From: Aphrocallistes beatrix
Taxonomy: Eukaryota; Porifera; Hexactinellida; Sceptrulophora; Aphrocallistidae
Length of the DNA stretch: 64,000 nt
Direction of reading: 5' to 3'
NCBI GenBank assembly: GCA_963281255.1
Contig: OY725492.1
Coordinates: 1,364,001 to 1,428,000, forward strand
Part shown: in pieces, positions 57,814 through 64,000 of the stretch
How the letters are laid out: each line of letters opens with the position of its first letter
Numbering within the stretch: the first letter of the stretch is position 1
Notes under the pieces: model-generated
Told to the model about the DNA's origin: nothing
Seen by the model: the letters and a program-made list of their open reading frames with translations, nothing else
Databases searched by the model: none
Translations under genes and position numbers: made by a program

Positions 57814-58113
57814 TTCCTTCAACTCCCCCAATTAACTTTACAGTTAATTCTCTAAACAGCACTGCGATACAGGCAGAATGGAATCCTCCTGAATTGATAG
57901 ATCAAAATGGAGTTTTAACAAGTTACCAAGTTGGATATAATGGATCTGTTTTGGATACAACTGAAAGATCTTTGAATCTAAGTATTAACATGATGTCTGT
58001 AATTCTTACACAACTTTTACCAAATGTTTATTACTGTATAATGATTCGCGTTGAAAACGGAGCAGGATTGAGTGAATTTAGTTCTGCAAATTGTGTGCGC
58101 ACTCACGAAGCAG
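57814..58113 (+). CDS. FN3 exon 23 (subtype a)
   Basis: FN3 domain with 'NFTVNSLNST', 'AEWNPPE', 'SYQVGYNGSVLD', 'SINMMSVILTQLLPN' and 'GLSEFSSANCVRTHEA'. Donor CAG|GTATGG. The 5' leader from about 57730 is the same as FN1's and the 3' flank is the same as FN2's, so this is probably the unrecombined a-type. Confidence 0.92.
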
Positions 58114-58921
58114 GTATGGTTTGTACATGAAATATATATGCATATCAAAAGTTTAAAACATAACAGATTGAATTTTTAAAATATCGCTTTTTATTCATAT
58201 ACATTAACGCATATTCGTGCAGTTTTTAATAATTCTGGGTTTACGACCTTCCAGCCAATTTATTTGAATGGATTGGCGTCAAAGATACATTTAGCCTTCG
58301 CAATGCCTCCTCGTGGGAGGCGGGATTTCTTTCAAAGTTGAGATTACTACATAGTATATTGAAAATTACTTTTCGCATGCGAATAGTAGTTTTTAATACC
58401 TCTGATATTAATACCATTGAAATATGTTGCATTGCTAACCATGGGCTACAATAGAAGCAATAGAAGACCAGTTTACAAATTTACTTCTGGAGGAAACTTT
58501 GTCTCTTTTAGGAACAAGTATCGTTTTGTTTAGTATATTCGAGGACGCTGATTCCATTGGAGCAATTTTGAAAGTCACCCGTTAACGACGCCTAAACTAC
58601 TTAACCGTTGACCAAAGTGCTACAATATAAATGACTCCAATGAAATCTACATCCTCGAATACGTAAACAAAGTTACGTTTGCTGCTGTAAGAGGCAAAAT
58701 TTCAGAACAAATTATAAAATGGTGTATTTATTTGGTGCACTCGGTGACATATACAACCATGTATTAAGTGGCTCATATATCCTAACTCAATCAGACATTG
58801 CCCCATTTGACTAATTCATTGTTAAAATATGGCTGATTAAGTTTCATCAGATTTCATATTTAATAAAATACCATTATTCAGGGAGGGTGTTGTATTCACC
58901 TACATATGTACATATTTCTAG
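58114..58921. other. Intron FN23-FN24
   Basis: Parallels FN2-FN3 throughout (58200-58330 and 58735-58860). No nested element or exon. Confidence 0.55.
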
Positions 58922-59221
58922 TTCCTTCAACTCCTCCAGTTAACTTGACAGTATATTCTTTAAACAGCACTGCGATACAGGCAGAATGGAATGATCCAGA
59001 ATTGATTGATCAAAATGGAGTTTTAACAAGTTACCAAGTTAGATATAATGGCTCAGTATTGGATACAGCTGAAAGATCTTTGAATCTAAGTATTAGCACG
59101 ATGACTGTAGTCCTGACTGGACTTCTACCAAATGTGTATTACTGTGTAATAATTCGTGTTGAAAACGGAGCAGGATTGAGTGAATTTACTTCTCCAAATT
59201 GTACACGCACTCACGAAGCAA
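58922..59221 (+). CDS. FN3 exon 24 (subtype b)
   Basis: FN3 domain with 'AEWNDPELIDQNG', 'SISTMTVVLTGLLPN' and 'CVIIRVENGAGLSEFTSPNCT'. The counterpart of FN3 in sequence and in both flanks. The intron after it is expanded by an 1100-bp foldback element. Confidence 0.92.
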
Positions 59222-59279
59222 GTAAGATTTAGTCAAAATTATATATATATACATATCAAGAGTTTAAATTATGACGGTT

Positions 59280-60379
59280 TATGGCCTACTTAATATAAGG
59301 CTATATATGTCACCGAGAAGGCCATAAAACGAAGAGGCCAGTTTTAACAAAGTCAAAATATAATTAGACCGATAAATCAAAAACCGCTTCCGATAGACAT
59401 TTGAAATCTATTATTACCATATACAAACATTATATCAGCGTATCCAATTCCGCTGTCAAAAATTTGATATATCATCATGTGATTGCGCAATAGGCTATTT
59501 TTAGAGCGGAAAATGTTGCTGTTTCAGCTCATATTAATAATCGTTGTCTACATTTCTAATGTTTGATTTTTTTGATAGCGCAACAATAGGAAGATCTAAA
59601 GCCAAAAAATCTGAAAATTTTAGTTAGAATGTCTATGCATTCCTCAGTTGCTATGGAAACAAAAAATTACATGTTTAAGCCATAACTCGAAAAGTATAGA
59701 CCATAGACACTAAAAAATTATATCATTTAATCCGTAAACTATTATTTCTCATATGAGATTAATACTATTCACATGTCTATTTTCAATAAGTTCTGGGTTA
59801 TCAAGGATTTTATCACGATCTATAGAGAAGTAATGAGATGTGACAAAATCCTAGATAACTCATAACTTATTGAAAATAGACATGTGAATAGTATTATTCT
59901 CATATAGGAAGTAATAGTTTACGGATTAAATGGTATAATTTCTTAATGTCCACGATCTATACTTTTCGAGTTATGGATTAAACATGTAATTTTTTGTTTC
60001 CATAGCAACTGAGGAATGCATAGACATTCTAACTAAAATTTTCAGAATTTTTGGCTTTATATCTTCCTATTGTTGCGCTATCAAAAATTCAAGCATTAGA
60101 AATGCAGATAACGATTATTAATATGAACTGAAACAGCAACATTTTCCGCTCTAAAAAGAGCTTATTGCGCAATCACATGATGATATATCAAATTTTTGAC
60201 AGCGGAATTGGATACGCTGATATAATGTTTGTATATGGTAACAATAGATTTCAAATGTCTATCGGAAGCGGTTTTTGATTTATCGGTCTAATTATATTCT
60301 GACTTTGTTAAAACTGGCCTCTTCGTTTTATGGTCTTCTCGGTGACATACATATATAGCCGTATATTAAGTAGGCCATG
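59280..60379. mobile_element. Foldback element FB4 (7-bp target duplication)
   Basis: TATGGCCTACTTAATATAAG ... TATTAAGTAGGCCATG, flanked by GACGGTT (59273-59279 and 60380-60386). Arms of about 520 bp are almost perfect inverse copies around about 59825. No coding. Confidence 0.78.
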
Positions 60380-60386
60380 GACGGTT

Positions 60387-61080
60387 TAAATTTTTTCGTA
60401 CAAAAGCGGCTATATATATATATATATTATTATTACATTCGATTTTTGGTATAGATTAGAACCTCATAGATGCATCTTGTTAAAATAACATAATAACTCA
60501 GTCTAAAACAATTTGTATGTGTATTGTTATCTGAATTCATTTTAGGTCATCCCCCAATATGGATGCATCATAACCTGTATACCATAGCACGAAGTGCTCC
60601 GGAAATTTAATTGTCACCAAATCCACTCTCCTTGCTTAGATCTCAACGACTGATGTAGGGTATTTCACCATGTTGGATTCGATTTTCGCACTTAAGAAAT
60701 AATGTGAATATCGTTTGAGCTATTACATTTGCTATACGTAGAACTCGGATAATACCTTCTTCAGTTTAGCACATACTAATTTTTTAGAATCAAAATCCAT
60801 CTACTATATTATAGATTTCTATGTAGTACAAACTCGGATAGTACGTACTAATAATTCCTTCTCGAAGGGGTACGTCTTATCCGAGTTCTACTGTATACAT
60901 GTTTTCACACCTTTTAAAAAATATTCATTTTGAGTTACAGTAAAAGCGAGTTCTCAATGGCTAATCTAATGTATTTTTTTGATACAAAAATACATGTTTT
61001 TATTTAATTATACTTTTCATTCATACTATTATTTAGAGTGCATTAATGAACTATATTTACTTACATACATCTATTTCTAG
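60387..61080. other. Intron FN24-FN25
   Basis: (TA)n at 60410-60427. 60530-60620 matches the flank after FN3. 60737-60893 is a small pogo-like pair (gtagaactcggataatac and its inverse). c-type leader at the end. Confidence 0.45.
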
Positions 61081-61380
61081 TTCCTTCAAATCCTCCAGTT
61101 AACATCACAGTGTATCCTTTAAACAGCACTGCAATACAGGCAGAATGGAATGCTCCTGAATTGATAAATCAAAATGGAGTTTTAACAAGTTACCAAGTTA
61201 GATATAATGGATCAGTGTTGGATACAACTGAAAGAGTTCTGAATCTAAGTATTAACACGATGTCTGTAATTCTGACTGGACTTCTACCAAACGTTTATTA
61301 CTGTATAATGGTCAGCGTTGGAAACGGAGCAGGATTCAGTGAATTTAGTTCTCCAAATTGTGCACTCACTCACGAAGCAA
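61081..61380 (+). CDS. FN3 exon 25 (subtype c, last in window)
   Basis: FN3 domain with 'VPSNPPVNITVYPLNST', 'ELINQNG' and 'CIMVSVGNGAGFSEFSSPNCALTHEA', closest to FN5. The intron after it begins like that of FN5 ('ttgagtgaggcaattttta' near 61492), which predicts a d-type exon next, beyond or near the right edge. None is found up to 64000. Confidence 0.92.
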
Positions 61381-62059
61381 GTAAGATTAATTCATAATTA
61401 ATTATGCTATATAAACGTCAAAATATTCAACATGATGCTGTATATAATATATTGACACCTATTATAATTTCCGATTAGTTGCAGAACCACTTGAGTGAGG
61501 CAATTTTTAGTGTACTTCCTAGATTATTATATTGGATCTATGATCCAATATAGTAATATAATAGCACAGTACTTAATGAGTGCTGGTGTATAGCCGGCCG
61601 TAAATGGTGCACTAACCAGAGTTTAAAAGATATTGCTCTGAAATCCGTTGTGAAGCTGCAGACATATATGTAGATGTGTACCTACTCAAATGATTTTCGA
61701 TATATGCTAAATCATCATCATTACGTAGCATTTTGTGATTTCATTTTGCTCATTGCACAAAAACTAGAAGAGCTGAAAACTTGAGATTGGTAACACTGTT
61801 GAAATATGAGGCCCTCTAAAACTTATTTCATTCCTAAAACCATCGAACATAGGACCTCTGAGCAATTTGCGGTTAAAATTTTTGTCGCGTCATCATCGCC
61901 TAATTTTAATGATAAATGCCTATTAGAGCTCAAATCAAAAGAGGCGGCGCTAGGACGCCGCCACTGGGGGGGCACCTTGGGGGCACAAATCATTTCCAGT
62001 GGGGCACCAACATTTTTTGGGTACATATTACCCGCCAATGAGAACTGATAGGTATATAG

Positions 62060-62098
<39 letters not shown>

Positions 62099-62156
62099 TT
62101 TATGTTTTTTTCTTACACTTACTGTTATTTTATTACACTTTAATATTGGTGTACAC
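61381..62156. other. Intron after FN25
   Basis: Opens like the FN5 downstream intron. From 61938 a GC-rich 'gaggcggcgctaggacgccg' block pairs with 62430-62453 (ggcgccgccactgg), suggesting a composite MITE. (TA)n at 62065-62090. Confidence 0.45.
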
Positions 62157-62311
62157 CAGGCGTGTCAAACTGGTGGCCCGCCAGCCAGTTGCGAAAAAAT
62201 ATTATAATTGAATGAATCAGTAGTTAAAATCTATTCGTTTCTATCATGGCCCGGGGAAAGAGCTGGGGTTATGAAATTGGCCCACTATCCGATTCGAGTT
62301 TGAGACACCTG
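62157..62311. mobile_element. hAT-like MITE, CAGGCGTGTCAAAC end
   Basis: CAGGCGTGTCAAACTGG ... GAGTTTGAGACACCTG with 8-bp duplication GTGTACAC (62149-62156 and 62312-62319). Typical hAT terminus. Nested between the two GC-rich ends at 61938 and 62453. Confidence 0.85.
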
Positions 62312-62589
62312 GTGTACACTATTGAATTAGAGAAACCTGTTTATCGATATAATAGAAGCTTAGTAAAATATTGCGAAGGCATGGACAAATGAATGACGCA
62401 TGTATTCCTGTCAGAAATTGGTGCCCCCCCCTGGCGCCGCCACTGGTTTGAGATAAACAATTGTTCAATAAAGTGTTCAATATAGATGTCTCAACAAAAT
62501 TATCTTAATTAATTATGCTTACGTCATCATGATGGCACAGCAATAATTTTAAATGGCTAATCCTTAAACCGAATAATAGTTGCAAATAG

Positions 62590-62950
62590 TTGATATTTGG
62601 TTTGTAACCAAATATCATTATTTGGTATTCGGTTGAGAACCGAATAATTTAGTCCACCGAATAATTTGGTCAACCGAATATTTGGTCTACCACATAATAT
62701 ATTTTTGTATAAACGTTTGTACATTCAATATATGAACATTTTTATGAAAATATAATCAAATATAAGTTGGCCTATTAGATATATTTGTGTTCGGACCACT
62801 TCATGTAAGAACATGTGATTGTGTTGTTAAAGTATGCAAATTATTTGGTTGACCAAATATTCGGTTAACCAAATTATTCGGTTTGACCATTATTCGTTTA
62901 ACCAAATTATTGGGTCTGATCATTATTCGGTCAAATTGATATTTGGTTGA
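62590..62950. repeat. Array of direct and inverted 'accgaataatttggt' motifs
   Basis: About a dozen variants of 'ggtcaaccgaataatttggt', in one orientation before 62700 and mostly the other after 62830, around an AT-rich centre. Probably a MITE with repeat-built arms. Confidence 0.5.
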
Positions 62951-62959
62951 AGCGGTTTC

Positions 62960-63584
62960 AACAAGTTCAGACGAAAATGTCGATTCATCATGGAATTATG
63001 AGGTCATTGTCACATTTTTTATAATTAGAAATTTCAATTTTTCGACTATAACTGTCATTTTAGGCGATAGAGGGCTAATATTTTAATAGAATGTGTATAT
63101 TAATATACCTTGCATACATGCTTTCATCCAGGCGTACTGGGCGCGCCTAGAGGCGCGTATTTGGTCCCTTAGCTCATAATTACGCGTATGATTTAGCCGC
63201 GCGGCATACGCCTACTTAGGCGCGTGGCATAAAGCTGCTATATAAAAATGCCGAGTCTAGGCGCGTAGAAAAATGGTGGCGGCCATTTAGGCGTATGGCT
63301 TTGGAAAGCTGGATGAAACCCTGCTTGCATATGATGCAACTATAATAAAAAAATAATGACTTATCACTCTGCTATGACGTCATTATTACGCATCTAAATT
63401 TTAAAAATTGACAAATTTGGTGATTTTTCGTCCGATCTCGATTACAACAGTAGAACAGACATATTTATAGATATTATCTCCCTTATACATAATTAATCAA
63501 TGTGGCCCCACGCACCCGTAGTGCGCTTCCGGCGGACACTTTGTGTCCGCCAGCCGAGCAGCGCAAGCAAGCGAAGCGCGCTTG
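62960..63584 (+). mobile_element. Helitron-like type B, 5'-truncated, with nested hAT-like element
   Basis: Starts at 'caagttcagacgaaaatgtcg' and ends with the complete tail hairpin (aagcgaagcgcgcttg). CRE-like site at 63375. Interrupted at 63117. Confidence 0.62.
63117..63323. mobile_element. hAT-like element with 8-bp target duplication
   Basis: CATGCTTTCATCCAGG ... CTGGATGAAACCCTG between copies of CTTGCATA (63109-63116 and 63324-63331). The interior is built from 'ggcgcg' and 'ggcgtat' motifs. Other type B copies show the empty site. Confidence 0.75.
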
Positions 63585-63742
63585 TAGAGTCAAAATGATA
63601 AGAGATAGAAATAAACATATATAGTAGTGTTCAGTGTAGATGACTATTCAAAACTATGCTAATTAATTATGCTGACGTCATCATGATGACACAGCCAAAA
63701 CTTGCATCCACAATTTTAATCCTACAAACTTTAATTGATGTA

Positions 63743-63845
63743 AGAAAAGCCCCTCACAGACGGGCTAGAAGTGTGCTTCCAAATTCCTTGGATGACATGT
63801 ATTGTGTCATCATCCAAGGAATGTGGAAGCACACTTCTGACCCGT
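63743..63845. repeat. Perfect-type hairpin of about 95 bp
   Basis: 'cacagacgggctagaagtgt' and 'acacttctgacccgtctgtg' flank mirrored 'ttccttggatgac'. A small non-autonomous palindrome. Confidence 0.6.
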
Positions 63846-63882
63846 CTGTGATGGCCTTTTTGATTATCTTTTTGATTATACC

Positions 63883-64000
63883 AGTGGTTCCCAATCTTTT
63901 CGAACTGTGGACCCTCAAAGAGTATATGTATCTCTTGTGGACCCCTTATTGTTTTTTGAACCAATTTGTCACTTAAAGATACTTTAGTGATCCAGGCAAA
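63883..64000. mobile_element. hAT-like MITE, left end, cut by or near the window edge
   Basis: 'cagtggttcccaatcttttc' is a typical hAT-type terminus (compare 48849). 'gtggaccc' repeats follow. The right end is not confirmed. Confidence 0.45.

Larger units (their letters stand above)
777..61380 (+). other. Giant CTLD-Ig-FN3 modular gene, internal portion (31 exons)
   Basis: Exon order is CTLD-Ig, CTLD-Ig, CTLD-Ig, then 25 FN3. Every exon is bounded by an AG acceptor and a GT donor (GTAAG, GTGAG or GTATG), and every boundary falls after the first base of a codon. Junction codons are A or G plus TT/TA/TC, giving Ile or Val before 'PSTPP'. The 31 exons sum to 9558 bp with no internal stop. No signal peptide, membrane segment, kinase or phosphatase domain is seen, so both ends of the gene lie outside. 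From family knowledge, such modules are extracellular and mediate adhesion or ligand binding. Unequal exchange among near-identical exons and alternative inclusion are both plausible. It could be more than one gene, but there is no terminal exon anywhere between 777 and 61380. Confidence 0.85.

Noticed and set aside
777-61380. Several separate genes instead of one
   Set aside because: No terminal exon, polyadenylation context or start exon lies between the exons, and every junction keeps phase 1; still not excluded without transcripts.
61806-62211. Frames of 70-91 codons near the right end
   Set aside because: Overlap each other on both strands across GC-rich MITE ends and a (TA)n run.
1-64000. 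Retrovirus-like or LINE elements
   Set aside because: No reverse transcriptase, integrase or long terminal repeats could be recognised; the repeats seen are DNA transposons, Helitron-like elements and one SINE.

Overview
This window is eukaryotic and animal: AT-rich DNA with GT...AG introns, many small inverted-repeat transposons, and no bacterial-type gene packing. The only host gene I can support is the middle part of one very large gene on the + strand. Its first recognisable exon is at 777 and its last at 61380. Neither its start codon and signal peptide nor its stop codon and membrane anchor lies in the window. The wording of its fibronectin repeats (a 'DQNGVLTSYQVRY' type core) and the lectin/Ig/FN3 mix remind me most of demosponge surface proteins. 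That organism call is an inference of low to moderate confidence; another invertebrate is possible.

Layout. 777-9154 holds three C-type lectin (CTLD) + immunoglobulin (Ig) exon pairs. 10226-61380 holds 25 fibronectin type III (FN3) exons, each exactly 300 bp and encoding one 100-residue domain. All 31 exons begin and end in phase 1, so any subset can be spliced together in frame. Together they give 9558 bp (3186 codons) of uninterrupted coding sequence, predicted to be an extracellular, heavily N-glycosylated, cysteine-rich rod with lectin and Ig heads. Candidate roles are cell adhesion, aggregation, self/non-self recognition or microbe binding; the sequence does not choose between them.

How the array grew. 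FN3 exons fall into subtypes that recur in order together with their intron flanks. FN10-FN16 (28.6-40.8 kb) repeat the order of FN1/2-FN3-FN5-FN6-FN7-FN8-FN9 (10.2-26.5 kb), and FN23-FN25 begin a further cycle that runs off the right edge. This looks like a seven-exon higher-order repeat of roughly 12-16 kb. Chimeric exons (FN1, FN4), a deleted-exon scar (about 28580) and an Ig-exon relic (3489) indicate unequal exchange.

Introns (148 bp to 6.4 kb) are crowded with transposons, and the duplicated introns act as empty-site controls. Recognisable groups are: Helitron-like elements that start TC, end in a GC-rich hairpin plus CTTG and sit between A and T; hAT-like MITEs with 8-bp target duplications; Tc1/mariner and pogo-type elements with TA duplications, including two damaged Tc1-type transposons nested in one Helitron-like copy; long foldback elements with CATAGCCTAC-like ends and 7-bp duplications; and a tRNA-derived SINE. 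No rRNA, CRISPR array, promoter or polyadenylation site could be supported.
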